From the NCBI RefSeq assembly GCF_029962835.1, contig NC_080582.1, positions 22,700,032 to 22,764,031 on the forward strand: DNA of 64,000 nucleotides, written 5' to 3'. Each line of letters opens with the position of its first letter. Within the stretch, counting starts at the first letter, position 1. The DNA comes from Magnolia sinica. Its lineage: Eukaryota; Streptophyta; Magnoliopsida; Magnoliales; Magnoliaceae. The notes under the pieces are model-generated. The model was not told the origin of the DNA, made no database searches, and saw only the letters and a program-made list of their open reading frames with translations. Below, piece after piece: positions 22,171-34,370 of the stretch. The translations under genes and the position numbers were made by a program.

Positions 22171-23941
22171 GGCAACAATACATGTTTACAATAGAAGAAA
22201 AAAATAATCTTCCGTTAAAAAAATGAACGGATGAGCAATATCCCAAATAACCAACAAATCAGAAGATCCTAGCCATCCATTCTCTGGACAATTCTCCACT
22301 GAAAATGAATCTTTTGCTGCCTTTTTTTTTTTCTGAACCTTCTATTTGCAGGGCACCAGAAGAAGGTTTAGGATTGCCCCATCATTGAAATTTTGAGGCA
22401 TGGACCATTCATAGTGATGCCTATCAGATCAATGGTCTGGACTGAACTGTGGGGCTCACTTGCACAAACTGAGGACCCAGGCATAGAATCCATGCTACTC
22501 ATTTGGCTGCAGAATATGTTCCTAGGACCTGTTGTCTTATAAAAGAATGGTTAGCGATTACATGGTTAGGATCATCCAATCAATGACATTTCTCTGTTTG
22601 TCGCCGATCCACAATGTGACCCAGAGTATGACAGTCTAGATCATGGACTGTTATGCCATATTTTCAATATCAACCCAATGCACTGAATAAAACATTTTCC
22701 AGCTGTGCTCAACAGATTTTTATTTTTATTTTTTAAATAACTATATAACAAAAATGGAGAATTTGGTTAAATGCCATAGAAGGACTGAAAGAACTGCGAT
22801 AGATAACAAGATTCAATCATATAACTAGTTTAGCTCCACAAAATGAAGGAAAAATAAGAATAGCCATGTGAAAATCAACGTTAGAGAACAGGGACCACAT
22901 CACACCATCTATCTAATCATAATGGAGGCTTTCAATCCATGGAGTCGATTTTCAACTACAGTAGCAGCTATTCAGCTTTACTATGTGAAATTCTGGTGTT
23001 GCTCTTTCATCACTGTATTTATGACCCGATGGCAGGAAATTCGTTTCATTTCAAGATTGCAAATGGTAATTCAAAACAAAACCGTGGGTATCTGATGGAC
23101 TTGCAACAGGTCTGACAAACAGTAGGAGAAAAAAAAAAAACTCAGACACAGCTCCTGTAGAAACTTGAAATGCTCATCAGTGTAGTAAGTGTACTCTTCA
23201 TTACTGATTAGTTTTCTTAAGATAAGGTTTAGGAGCGTTGAGTACCATTTAGTAACTGGTATTAACCTTTATTGGCGTATTTTGTTATGGATCCAAACCG
23301 TCCAATTAGTGGACCACCTCTTGGATTACCCATAGCCCAAACAATAGCACCAATTTGATGTTCGTTAATCCCAATACTCACCCACTTTGGAAAGTCAAGA
23401 AAAGTTTATAGCAAAGGTCCACAAGAAAAAACAAAACAAAAAAAGGAATCAGGTTACGAACATGAAGAATATATTATGCAACCGCCACCAACCACCCGGT
23501 TCAACAGATCTGGTTTGGCATCTAAGCCCATCTCTACATCGTTGCATCACCATCAACCCATCTCTACATCTATGTTGCAAAAACACCTTCTTTAGATAAC
23601 TGAAATCCGCCCAACAGCAAGCCATTCCGCTACCGGAGGCCCAAATCTCTCTACTCATTCATCTCAAAACCGGCAATCTCCATTACAACCCCTCCCCAAA
23701 AACAAATCTTCCGTCTCCGGCCCCTTTTTCTCCGTCTCTGTTGACCACTGTGCGTCAACAGCCGTACCATTGCGGCTGTCAAAATAGGGCGATCTCTGCT
23801 TTTGGCAGTGATCATTTGATTGCCTGAGAGAGTGGGAGCGAGAGAGATCTGGATCTTGGGGGTAGAGAGCGCACGGTTTTGGGAATTTTTTTTGTTTTTT
23901 TGCGGGGGAGGGGGGGAGTAGTTACTTAAAAAGAGGGAAGC
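22171..23941. other. Non-coding; one leader-like region on the minus strand
   Basis: Mostly AT-rich with foldback traces at 22380-22500 and 23285-23330. On the minus strand 24028-23651 is a 125-codon open frame over GC-richer sequence with a CT-rich stretch (gatccagatctctctcgctc), resembling a plant 5' leader and first exon. I see no family motif and no following exon, so I do not call a gene. Confidence 0.35.
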
Positions 23942-24454
23942 GGATTGCGTCTTACCCCCGCCGGACAATGATACATTTGGGCAGGGCTTGTGGCGCCCAT
24001 CATGATCTAAAGACTTTATCCGTGCCATTTATCCATTTTCTTAGATCATTTTAGAAAAATAAAAAAAAATGAGGCAGGTTCAAAGCTCCAGTGGACCACA
24101 CCAAAGGAAGAAGCATTGATAATGACATCCACCGTTGAAACCTTTTTTAAGGGCCACCATGATGATTTTTTACGATCCAACCTATTCATGAGGTCATGTA
24201 GACCTGGATGAAGTAAAAGCACAAATATCAGCTTGATCCAAAACTTTTGCAGCTACCAAGAAGTTTTCACTGGTAGGCATTCAATCTCCACTTTGTGGTC
24301 GACTTAAACATGAGTTCTGGACAATTTTATGCGTCAGACACTAAAATGATCTCTAAATATGGGTGGAAGGCGTGGATTAAACTCTTACATCAAGGTGGGC
24401 CCCACAGAGCCCTACCCGGACTAATCATCGTTTGGGCGGGGTAGGACGCAATCC
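23942..24454. mobile_element. Foldback MITE with long inverted ends
   Basis: The left end ggattgcgtcttaccccc (23942) pairs with the right end ggggtaggacgcaatcc (24454), and pairing continues inward past gggcttgtggcgcccatcatgat/aaggtgggccccacagagccc. The internal order is the family's: gtggaccacacc, centre, gatgaagtaaaagcacaaat, then the inverse set. No target duplication could be confirmed. Confidence 0.7.
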
Positions 24455-24659
24455 ACTTTCGTACGCGGTTTGGCTCGTGACGCTGCAGCCAGTTAGGTGG
24501 GTAGTGGCAAGTGCTCTGTGGACCCTACTATGATGTTTGTGCTTCATCCATGCCATCCATCCATTTATCAAGATACTTTTAGAGCTTGATGCAAAAAAAG
24601 AGAAATATCTAAATCTAAGGTGGACCACATCAAAGGTAAATAAGTAGTGACTGAATGTT
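24455..24659. mobile_element. Foldback MITE, left-end piece
   Basis: gtgctctgtggaccctactatgatg, then ccatgccatccatccatttatc and aaggtggaccacatcaaagg: the first ~150 bp of the family, cut off where the CACTA-like MITE starts. Confidence 0.55.
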
Positions 24660-24760
24660 CGCTACTAAAAAATACTGAGGATTTTCTAATTGGCCGACGG
24701 CCTTTAGCCGTCGGAAAAATACTAAGGGCCGTCAGCATTGATCATTTTTTTAAGGTAGTG
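24660..24760. mobile_element. Short CACTA-like MITE with GCCGACGG hairpin
   Basis: About 100 bp; the right end inverts to CACTACCTTAAAAAAA and the left end is cgctactaaaaaat, a one-base variant of CACTACTAAAAAA. Inside is the hairpin ggccgacggcctttagccgtcgg and a third gggccgtcagc. These are marks of CACTA subterminal repeats. A 3-bp target duplication was not seen. Confidence 0.5.
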
Positions 24761-24775
24761 GGTTTTACTGTAAGG

Positions 24776-26436
24776 GGGGGCACTATAAGCTTATGACAAA
24801 TCCACTCCGTCCATTTGTTTATATAGCTAATTTTAGAGAACAAGCCCACAAATGAGTCAGACTTGAATTTCAAGTAAGCCACGCGATAGAAAAAGTGAGA
24901 TTCAGGGGCTGTTGTTGACACATCTTGGGGACATCGCGAGGCTCATTTTCAGCTTCATCTTTCTCATTTTTGAGTTCCTGCCCTAAAATGAGCTGAAAAA
25001 ACAGATGGAACGGGTGGATTTCCAAAAGCCATCAATCGTGGCCCGACGAACGGTCTGAGTTGGGTGACGCGGATTGCGTACTGACAGCAAGAATAGCCAA
25101 GTGGCTACTGATAGTACTCTGTTGGCCATCCATTTTTATAGAAGTCGTCCATCTATTTTTTCAGATCATTATAGAGCAGGAGCCCGAAAAGGGAAATCCA
25201 AATCTCCAGTGGACCACACGACAAGAAAACAACGATGATTGAAGGCCCCCCATTAAAAACTTCCTAACGCTCACTTTAATGTTTGTCATCCAACCTGTTG
25301 ATAAGGTCACGCATACATGGATGAAGAGAAAACGCAAATATCAGCCTAATCCAAAACTTTTTTAGCCCCTAAGATGTTTTTAATGGTGAGTGTTCAACCA
25401 AGAAAGAGGTCCATACAAGATTTAGATCTACCTTATTTTTTTATCTAATGCCATCAAATTTTCTGGAAAAATGGATGAAATGTGTGGATAGGATACGTAC
25501 ATCATGATGGGCCCACAGAGCACCGTTGAGTTGGGTTGGCACCACAATCAACGTCAATCAATGTGGACATTTAAGTCCAAAGGGCAAAAGGTTCTTTACC
25601 TTAGGTAGAGCCCACCATGATATTTTTTACAAATCCACTCTGTCCGTCTATTTTACCACCTCATTTTACAGAATGGGCCTAAAAATTTTGCTGATCTAAA
25701 TCTCAAGTGGGCCGAACGAACATGGTAAAGTATGAATTAAATGCCACCGTTGAAACATCTTCTGGCCATCCTGGCACCACTCTTACCTATTGATCTGCCT
25801 TATTTTTTGACCCATTCCCTAAAACGAGTTGAGAAAATAGATGTACAAGGTAGATTTCTAACAACATAAAAGTGGGCCCACGTACGGTTAAGGTTAGGTT
25901 TACACAGGAATCAACGGTAATCAGTGTGTGAGAGCCAGAAGTTTGGTGAACAGTAGGTCCATGGGGTGAGAGTTGCTCAATCATTGGTGAGTTATAATTA
26001 TATTTGTGACAAATCCACTCCGTCCATCTGTTTTGCCACTTCATTTCAAAACGCGGGACAAAAAATGAGGCTAATCGTGAGAGCATAAGCGGGCAAACGA
26101 ACATAAAACATCTGAAATTGAATGCATCATGTTGAAATATTCGTGGGGTCATAAGACGTTTGTGAGAAATCCACCATGTCCATCTGTTTTTCCATATCAT
26201 TTTAAGGACCGGGCCAAAAATGAGAGCAAATACCAAGCTCTAGTGAGCTAATTGTTTGGAAAGTGGTGAATGAACACCACCGTTGTAAATTCATGTGACC
26301 ATCGTGGGCCCACTTTATGATTTGAATCTGGTTCTTTTTTTTTACTCATAACTGAAGTGAGCTGGAAAAACAGATGAATGGCTTGGATTTCTTAGAAACA
26401 ACAAGGTAGGCCCCATGTAAGGTCACGGAGTGGCGC
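24776..26436. mobile_element. Cluster of foldback MITE copies
   Basis: At least four copies or parts in series: 24776-25010 (subtype also at 16075), 25080-25545 (near full length, actctgttggccatcc...gggcccacagagcacc), 25600-25885 and 25990-26430 (subtype with acaaatccactccgtcc and cacctcattttac). Each shows the mirrored order of motifs around a centre. Frames across them, such as 25787-26236 minus, are repeat-derived. Confidence 0.65.
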
Positions 26437-26579
26437 CTGTGAATCTGCCGTAACGAGGGAGATTGTAGGTGCGGTAAATTGAGGATTGTTTCTTCAATAT
26501 CAAAATACGGTATTCCATTCGTATAGGTAACTAAGAGTGGCTTAATATCTAGCGGTGAAAACTATGCTCGGGTTCTGAG

Positions 26580-27188
26580 AAATAGTTTAATAGCGGGAGG
26601 TTTTTGGTCCACAGGGAAAAGATAACACCCATATGGAAAAATTCCAAGAAATTAAAAATAAAATTATATAAAATAAACAAGATGAAGACAACCACGACGC
26701 TAATTACATACTGAGAAACAGGGCTATATATGACAGACTCCACCTCTTCTAAGCTGATACCCTTGCCCAAGAAGCTGCTCAAATGAACCTGTTATGAATA
26801 CTGGCTACGACTGCATTCTCCGTAACCAAGATACCTCATAGTCTCTCTTACAAGGTCAGCCTTGCTTCTAAATAAGACGTTTCTTCCACCGAGCTACCTA
26901 ATCTGGCCAAATTGTCTGGAGAAGAGCTCGCTTCCCGGAAGATATGATAAATTTTATAATTTATCTATAGCTATAGCTTGTTTGTAGAGATATGCTTCAT
27001 ACACAACAGGGCCCACAATTTGGACCATCTTAGTTGCTGTACAGTGACACATGTCAGAGGATGAGTTGACATGATTTTTTTGATCGTTAAAGGCACAGGA
27101 GATTCCAGTGCCATCGCTTCTCAGTGGTCCACATCATTTCCGAATGACTCCAGTTAATAAAATAAGCGGGATTTTTCTCTGACAAATA
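26580..27188 (-). mobile_element. 5'-truncated LINE fragment, RNase H end
   Basis: Minus-strand 26975-26860 reads YKIYHIFREASSSPDNLA then RLGSSVEETSYLEARL, the last part of a LINE RNase H domain, with HIFREA and D-LA-LG in the family positions. Further downstream a 77-codon frame and an AT-rich tail follow. It is related to 10116-10475. The whole 5' part is missing. Confidence 0.62.
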
Positions 27189-27190
27189 GC

Positions 27191-27679
27191 TTGCTTGCTA
27201 CACAACTTTTTATGGGTGGAACTTTTCTAAATCCTACCGTGACTTTTGTTTTAGATCTACACTGTCATCAATTTTTCCCAATAATTCTAAAGCATGAGCC
27301 CAGAAAACAGGTACATGCAAAGCACAAAGTAGATCATGTCACAAAAAGCAGTGGCGATTGAACAAACTACTGATTAAACTTTCCTAGGGCCAACCGTAAT
27401 GCTTATTTTCTATCTGACTACTTAATAAGATCACACATACCTGGATGAAGTTAAAATACAAATATCAGCTTGATTAGAGAAGCTTTCAACATTAGTATCA
27501 ATTTTTACTGTTTGCAGTGGTGTGGTCCACTTTAGTTTAAAGGTTTTTTTTTTTTTTTTTTTTTTTATGGGCATATTCTAAAATAATTGGAAAAAACAGA
27601 TAATTGGCGTGGATCTAAGAAATACACCATTGAGGGCACTACGTAAATTTCACACATCAAGAAATTTGGTTGCTTGCTA
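27191..27679. mobile_element. Foldback MITE with 10-bp TSD TTGCTTGCTA
   Basis: Element 27201-27669 has the family order (atctacactgtc, gagcccagaaaacagg, agtggcgattgaac ... gtggtgtggtccacttt, ggcgtggatctaag) and inverted ends cacaactttttatgggtgg / ccaaatttcttgatgtgtg. TTGCTTGCTA stands on both sides (27191-27200, 27670-27679). A duplication of 9-10 bp with long inverted repeats suggests a Mutator-type (foldback MULE) origin. A T-run of 23 lies at 27544-27566. Confidence 0.72.
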
Positions 27680-28690
27680 TGTGGTGCGGGGGAGCAGTTT
27701 ATGTGAGACCCCAGACGGTGCAGCCCTTGCCATGGAGCCTACTTTGATGTGTGTATTCTTTATCCACCCTAAAAATTAAGAAGATCCAATTATCAAGTAG
27801 ACCATACTCCACTACCATTAAAATTAAACTTCTTCGCATGCACCTTTATGTTTTCATAGTTTTTATTTTCCATCCAATCTCTTGATAAGTTCACATAAGC
27901 CCAAATGAATGGAAAAAAAAAAAAAGAAATGTCAGCTTGATCTAAATCTTTTGTGGCCCATTAGCCAATCATCATTGTTTCTTATGGTATGGTCCACGTA
28001 TTAATTGGATTTGCTTCATTTTTTGAATAATGCCCTAAATTAACAGGGAAAACGTAAAAATGGAGTACTTACCATGGTAAGTGCGGCACTGTCTTGGGTG
28101 AGGCCGGGTCTCACCTAATCCGCCTCTGTGGTGCAGCACACTGGGAGCCAAGAAAAGAGAAGAAAAAAGAAAGGAAGTGATAGCATGAAAAAAGAAAGGA
28201 AGTGATGGCATGTGGAGCATTTATAGGCACCATCATAACGTATGTATTAGATCCACATCATCAATCTATTTTTTTCATACTATGTTAGGGAAAGACAAAA
28301 AACAAGAAAGACCCAAGGCTCAAGTGGGCCTCACAACAGAAACAGTGGAAATTCGAAGTCAACTATTGAAAACTTCTTGAGGCCACGGAAGGCTTTGATC
28401 AAGCTTATATTTGTGTTTTCCCTTCATCCAAGATTATGTGACCATACCAATAAGTTAGATGGCAAATAAATCTCACAGTGGACCCTAGGGAGGTTTATTA
28501 ATTTGGTAGTCATTCAACACCGCTACTTCCTGTGATGTGGTCTACTTGAGATTTAGATTTCTCATTTTGGGTTCATGCTCTAAAATGATCTGTAAAAATT
28601 GATGGGTAGGGTGGATCTTAAACCTAAATAATTGTAGGGCCCAAAAAAGTTCCACACGTTAAAGTCATGTCGTGTAGCATGCACTCTATT
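27680..28690. mobile_element. Two further foldback MITE copies
   Basis: 27700-28135 and 28215-28660 carry the mirrored motif set. The first ends ggtgaggccgggtctcacctaatccgc, close to the end seen at 15965-16000. The duplicated phrase agaaaggaagtgatggcatg at 28165-28215 separates them. Confidence 0.6.
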
Positions 28691-28900
28691 TGGCAATGAC
28701 GTGGACCAATGACAAGCAATGACTCTGAATTTTCCAGGTGCCTTCAACGCAACAATCCATCCTCATATGGAAGCCGATTCCCTCGGTAGCCTTTCCAAGG
28801 AAGTTCCTGCAAAAGCCTTTCGCCACAAGGTTCATGTGCAGAAAGGCTTTCCTAGGAAATCCGTGTCCCTTGTTTCGTCATACACTATTCTTCTTACTTT
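28691..28900. other. Short unique stretch
   Basis: Open on the plus strand (28719-28919) but with no family features; mirrored halves ttcctgcaaaagcctttcgcc / aaaggctttcctaggaa give a local inverted repeat. Confidence 0.3.
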
Positions 28901-29400
28901 GACTATGTTGATGTGGTAAACTTCCACGGACTCTACCATGAAATATGTTTTATATTCACGCCCTTCATGTACATTCATTTTTTCAAATCATTTTACGGCA
29001 AGAGCCCAATTTAAGAAAATCAACTCAAAATGGATACATATTTCATGTTTCGTCATTTACCTACGTGTTTCCTTTTTAGTCTCGAATATGCTGACATGGC
29101 AAACTTTTGTGAGCTCCCATGAACTTCATGTGTTATATCCACACCGTTCATTCATTTTTATTTTTTTTTTGGATTGTTTTACGGCATGAGCCCAATTTAA
29201 GAAAATCAACTCCAAATGCATACATATTTTGTGTTTCATCACCTACGTATTTAATCTTTCTAGACTATGTCAATATGGCAAAAATCTACGAGCCTGACCA
29301 TGAAGTATGTGTGTTTCTTTTTAAGTCCCGACTATTCTAATGTGGCAAACTTCTGTGGGCTTCCATAAGTTTTTAGATCATTTCAGGGCATAAGCCCAAT
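28901..29400. repeat. Tandem repeat, ~180-bp unit
   Basis: The phrase gactatgttgatgtggtaaa at 28901 recurs as ctcgaatatgctgacatggc (29081) and tagactatgtcaatatggca (29261), with matching interior (gcccaatttaagaaaatcaac twice). A shortened fourth start, gactattctaatgtggcaaac, is at 29327. The unit contains the foldback family's start motif, so it may be a local amplification of one MITE end. Confidence 0.75.
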
Positions 29401-29990
29401 TAAAAATAAAAAAATAATAAAAATCAGAAAGTATGTATTATCTCTACACTCTCCATTTATTTTTCCAGATCATTTTAGGACATGAGCTCAAAAATGAGTC
29501 AAATACAAGCCTCAACTAGACCACACTACAAAAAATAGTGGTGATTGAATGGTCACTAGTAAAAGCTTTATAGGGCCCACCATGCCATCTAACCTGTTTA
29601 TAAAGTCACACAGACCTATATTTACCGGGAAAATACAAATATCGTCTTCATTAAAAAATTCGGTGGCCCCAAGAAGAAATCGTACTATAAGCCTCTAATT
29701 TCCACTATTCCCTGTGGTGTGGTCGACTTAGGCATTAGATTTGCTTCATTTTTAAATAACCTGTTCGTAAAGTTACACAGACCTGTGTGCAGGGAAAACA
29801 CAAATTTCAGCTTCATTACAAAATTCTGTGGCTCAAGAAGTAATCGTACTATAGGCCTCCAATTCTCACTATTTGTTGCGGTGTAGTCCCCTTGAGTATT
29901 ATATATTCTTCATTTTCTGGACTTATGCCTTAAAACGAGCTAAAAAAATTGTTGGATGGTATGGATGTAAAAGACATACATCACAATGAG
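29401..29990. mobile_element. Foldback MITE copies, target of the hAT nest
   Basis: 29440-29760 and 29760-29998 repeat gtcacacagacct, aaatatcgtcttcatt/aaatttcagcttcatt and actatttgttgcggtgtagtcc. The right end, atggatgtaaaagacataca tcacaatgag, leads straight into the target duplication of the hAT element at 29999. Confidence 0.6.
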
Positions 29991-30213
29991 TCCACCATTA
30001 GAGCTGGGCACGAGATGACTCGACTCGTTCAACTTGTTCAGACTTGACTCGACTTTAACCGAATGGGTGAGTTGGCCCGAACTGAGTAGGCTTCGTGCAA
30101 TCTGAATTCAAACCGAGTTGAGTTCGAGTTACCCAGTAACTTGACCCGACTCGACCCGAAACTCGATCCGGTCAGACTTGACTCGATCCGAAACCGACTT
30201 GACTCAGATTCAG

Positions 30214-30292
<79 letters not shown>
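30214..30292. repeat. (AT)n microsatellite
   Basis: About 79 bp of AT dinucleotides with one interruption (atacat). The IYIYIY frame over it (30178-30537) is an artefact. Confidence 0.95.
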
Positions 30293-30296
<4 letters not shown>

Positions 30297-30415
30297 CCTA
30301 TATGTTACACCTAACTCCAACCCCGAACTAATCCCAAACTCTCTCTCTCTCTCTCCCTCCTACATCCTCCTCTTCCAAGCTTCCCCACCCCCCCCCACCC
30401 TCACCACCCTCCTCT

Positions 30416-30435
30416 CCCCCCCCCCCCCCCCCCCC
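30416..30435. repeat. Poly(C) run
   Basis: Twenty consecutive C inside a C/T-rich tract; assemblies are unreliable at such runs. Confidence 0.9.
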
Positions 30436-30441
30436 TCTCTC

Positions 30442-30605
30442 TCCTCTTCCAAACCCGGCAGTCACCCACGATCATCACCACCCTCCTCCTCTCTCTCCTC
30501 TCCACTCCCTCCCTCCATCCTCTTCCAAACCCAGTAGTCACCCACGACCATCACCACCCTTCTCCTCTCTCTCCTCTCCACTACCTCCCTCCTTTTCAAA
30601 CCTAG
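30442..30605. repeat. 76-bp minisatellite, interrupted by a solo LTR
   Basis: Units start tcctcttccaaaccc at 30442 and 30518 and tttcaaaccta near 30594; the third unit is split at 30610 and resumes at 32782 with tagccacccgccaccatc. The shared unit lets the empty site be reconstructed and confirms the LTR boundaries. Confidence 0.8.
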
Positions 30606-31834
30606 TAGCATATTGAGGGTTAAATATTGTACATTAGACCCCAATTATTACCTGATTTTATGAACATAATAATGCTTAATGTCCTATTTTAATCGTATTT
30701 TTGTTACAAGGTGAATTTAAAGAGCTTGGACTGAAAAGGGTATTAAAAGTATGAATTTAATGCTCTAAAATCACCAAGGCAAGGGACTGACCCCGGGGAC
30801 CAAGATCGAGGAATTTACATGCCAAAAATTCGACAAGATCAAGTGATTGGGTTTAAACGGGCCCGAAAATCGCCCAGAATGCAAGATCACAGGGTTTCCA
30901 CCATATTCTCGGCTCGAAAATTTATATCTGGCCTGAGGACCCCAAATTAACCGTACACACAAAATTTTAGCAATTGGATCCTTGTGAAAGTGGCTCAACG
31001 GATATATCATCCCATAAAACTCTGATCTGGAGCCCACTTGAAATCTGGATATATTTAAATTTTGGTCTCAACCCCTTAAATATGGTGGAAAAATGGATGG
31101 AAGAAGTGGATTTTACATACACATCACGATGGACCCCAAATGCTCACGTGCGTGTACATAGCACATGCGCACGCGAGCCACACCGGACATGGGATCTGGT
31201 CAAACTGATGGCTGACTGACTATTTCTAAAAAAAAACTTCAAGACACAATAGCGTCTTTGCATACGCCGACCGTTTTTGTGTAGTGGGGCCCACCCATCT
31301 CACATTTCAGCAATCTGGAACGTCCATTATGTACAGAGTGGAGACGTGACCATCACCTAGCTTTCCTTTTTGGCCCATACACGTATACGCATGTAGATCG
31401 TTGGGAAACGCAGGATGGACGGCGGAAGAAAAGTATCAGTGAACCGCACCAAAACTCGACCAAAACCACCCCTTCCCGGCTATGTTTTCGCCACGAATTC
31501 AATGGACTGGGTGGATTCTTCCAGAAACATCACTGTGGGGCCCACTGGACACATCAGCGCACTCTATTACGCAGGAAAGTGCGTCCGTAAAACCCGGCTG
31601 TTCCAGGCCGTTCTACAATCATGGTTAGGATCGGATCTACGATCTTGACCGTCCAAATGGAAAAGGAGTCCTAATCGTCCCCAAGAAGTCAGATCAAGTA
31701 GATCTGATCACAGATTTCCAAACTATTCACCACACGCATGACTGTCTTTGCAGTTTCACAACAAGAAACAGAGCTGCGGTTTCGCGATTTCTCTACGCTG
31801 CGTAGAACTCCAGCCCAGACGACCTATTGCTGCC

Positions 31835-31843
31835 TATAAAAGG
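31835..31843 (+). promoter_or_regulatory. TATA box of the 2.17-kb LTR
   Basis: tataaaagg in ctgcctataaaaggacg, followed 10 bp later by (GA)n (31853-31890), a common plant 5'-leader layout. Confidence 0.65.
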
Positions 31844-31846
31844 ACG

Positions 31847-31852
<6 letters not shown>

Positions 31853-31890
<38 letters not shown>
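31853..31890. repeat. (GA)n microsatellite
   Basis: Uninterrupted GA dinucleotides; the RERERE frames across it are artefacts. Confidence 0.95.
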
Positions 31891-31891
<1 letters not shown>

Positions 31892-33859
31892 CATCTGAAC
31901 GTAGACGAGGATGGGCAGCCGTGGAGGCAAGAATGGGAGCAGGCAGAGAGAGGGAGAGAGATCACAATGTGGAGCGTGGCCTGATTTCAGAGTTTTCTCC
32001 TTCTTCCTTTTCCTTATTTGTTTGTTTTTAGCTTAATTATGTCTGTGATAAGCTAAGCCTCTTAGCTAGGGCTAAGAGGTGAAGCTTGAAGCGTGATTAG
32101 GAAGGTGGCTTTGCTTTGATTTATGGTTATTGAACTCTCATGGATTCTAGTTTGATTAGAAGAAATGTTTTTAGTTTTAACGGTTTGTTTTGACTCAAAT
32201 TACAATAGATCTGCAATAGCTTGAGATATTCTCTTTTCATGTATTAAGATTGTGAACTTGGAAACCCTAGTGTTCACCATCGTCTCATGGGCATGGTTGG
32301 GTGATGGAGCCTTTCCTAACTTTCACAATTCTCTCATGATTGGTTGTGAGATTGGTAAATTGTTGTTGTTTGCCATAGTCTCCTGGGCATGGTTAGGTGA
32401 CGGAATCACTTCCAAATCTTTGTCATTCTTATCTATTGATGATTAAACCCATGAGAAGTTCAGAGATCTGACAAATCTCTTCCTACCAATTGGATAGAAT
32501 AGGACTCTGATTCCAGTTGTGTTCTTGAATCAATGCAAGATAATTTCATAATTGCTACAAGTGGATCCTTGGCACCATAGTTTCCTACCTTTGAATTTCA
32601 CGAGTCTTAGTTAAATAAATTCACAATTATATCATTCCTTTTACCTGATTTAGATTTCATCTTACCCTAGTTCTAATTTAAGTTATTTTCATGTTACGTA
32701 CAAGATTCAGTCTCTGTGGATTCGACCTTGGTCTTACCGAGTTTATTACTACATCACAACCTTATACTTGGCATGTGAACATAGCCACCCGCCACCATCA
32801 CCACCCTCCTCCTCCTCTTTCTCTCCTCTCCACTCCCTCCCTCCCTTATCTCTTAATCCAAATCGATGGCAACTCGAATCGACTCGGTACTTTTTGTAAG
32901 ACCCGTATCCTAAACCATACCATTCTGTAGGTCTCCGCAGTCCTCCGGTCGAATTCCGGCGACCCGCGATCTATTATCAGCAGTTGCGCACGACCCTGAG
33001 TCGTATCCCGTGGATCTGATTTGGCTTGATCCGAGACCTGTACCCTAGCAACCGCACCATTGCCGCGGTTCCAATGCCGCATTTCGCACGCCGAAGCAAT
33101 TCCCGGGAAAGGAGATGGGGGGCCGCGTTCAGTTCGAGGAAAAACACCGCGCATTTGTAAACCCAAGAAAGATTTCAAATCATGTCCCATCAATCCCACC
33201 AATCACACCTTATGTCAAGTACACATCACCCCATCCCCAAGCAACCCTCAAAGTCAACACTCTCTTACATAAAGTACACCCATCACTCACTTCACCCATC
33301 ACCCCATCACTCATCCATCCCTCTCTCTCTTACAACCACTCTCTCTCATCTCTCTCTCCCTCGTTCTCCAAGCAACCCACGTCCAAACTTCCATGGGAGA
33401 GAGCTTGTGTGGCCCACTTCCTACCTCCCATCTCCACCATCCAAAGAACATCTTGACCGTTGAAATCGTCTCCCTGAAGCTCTATATCGTGTTGGCGGAA
33501 GAAGGAAGAAGAGATCAAAGGTAGGTGTTCTTGGATCTTCATTTCTTTATCCTTTTGTGATGTAAAGGACCACTTATGGTGGGACCCACCTTGATGTAGG
33601 CTTTGTATCAAAGAGGGCCCATAGTAGCGGGGCCCCTCTATCCTCGCTGATGTCTCTCTCCTCTCTTTCTCTCTCTCTTTCTCTCTTTCTCTATGATGAA
33701 TGGCCCACTTATGATGGGTGTATTTTACCCATGCCGACCAACTAGTGGGCCACTTGATCCCGATTCGGGGTCCGCATGACCGGGTCATCACACAACCCGC
33801 ATGAATGGGAAAATACATATCACCTTGATCCATATATGATGGCCCAATACGTGGGACCA

Positions 33860-34309
33860 CCGTGAAGTTTGAGTGCCATCCAGCACCGTCCAGCTTGCTG
33901 GATGGTGGGCTGGACACGTTGGAGATGGGACCTACCATGGGAATCGGATTGGCTGGTGTACATCCCTACTGGAGTCACCAGGTTCTGTGGACCCACTTGT
34001 ATGGATTTCACCCACACCGTCCATCTGTTTTCATACAGACAGACCGTCTGATGGACGGTAGCCAGCATGCAGCTGGCAGCTGCAGCGTCAGCAGGCCAGG
34101 TGAGCCCTGGCCATGGGGTGTGGTTTGCATCCACACCGTTCATAATACAGTGGGCCTTCCCATGGCTGCACGTGTGGATCCTCACCGTCCATGGCTCGGA
34201 CGGTGGGCCACATTGATGAATGTATTTCATCCAGCGTCCATCTGCCTGGACGCTGGGTAGTTTAAAAAAATAAATAACAATTATAATAATAATACTAATA
34301 ATAAAATAA

Positions 34310-34370
<61 letters not shown>

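Larger units (their letters stand above)
30606..32786 (+). mobile_element. Solo LTR (2.17 kb) with TSD TAGC(A/C)
   Basis: The element 30611-32781 begins TATTGAGGGTTAAATATT (expected TGTTGAGGG with one change) and ends ...cttggcatgtgaaca. The last 100 bp (gattcgaccttggtcttacc, tattactacatcacaacc) are the usual 3' end of plant gypsy-type LTRs. Flanks are TAGCA (30606-30610) and TAGCC (32782-32786), 4 of 5 matching, and removing the element restores the minisatellite. It contains a TATA box and a (GA)n leader. No internal region, hence solo. Confidence 0.85.

Noticed and set aside
23651-24028. 125-codon minus-strand frame resembling a first exon
   Set aside because: Plausible leader context but no recognisable protein and no next exon; it also overlaps a foldback MITE end.
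25787-26236. 149-codon minus-strand frame
   Set aside because: Repeat-derived; spans parts of two foldback copies.
30178-32031. Frames with IYIYIY and RERERE runs
   Set aside because: Translations of (AT)n and (GA)n microsatellites, not proteins.
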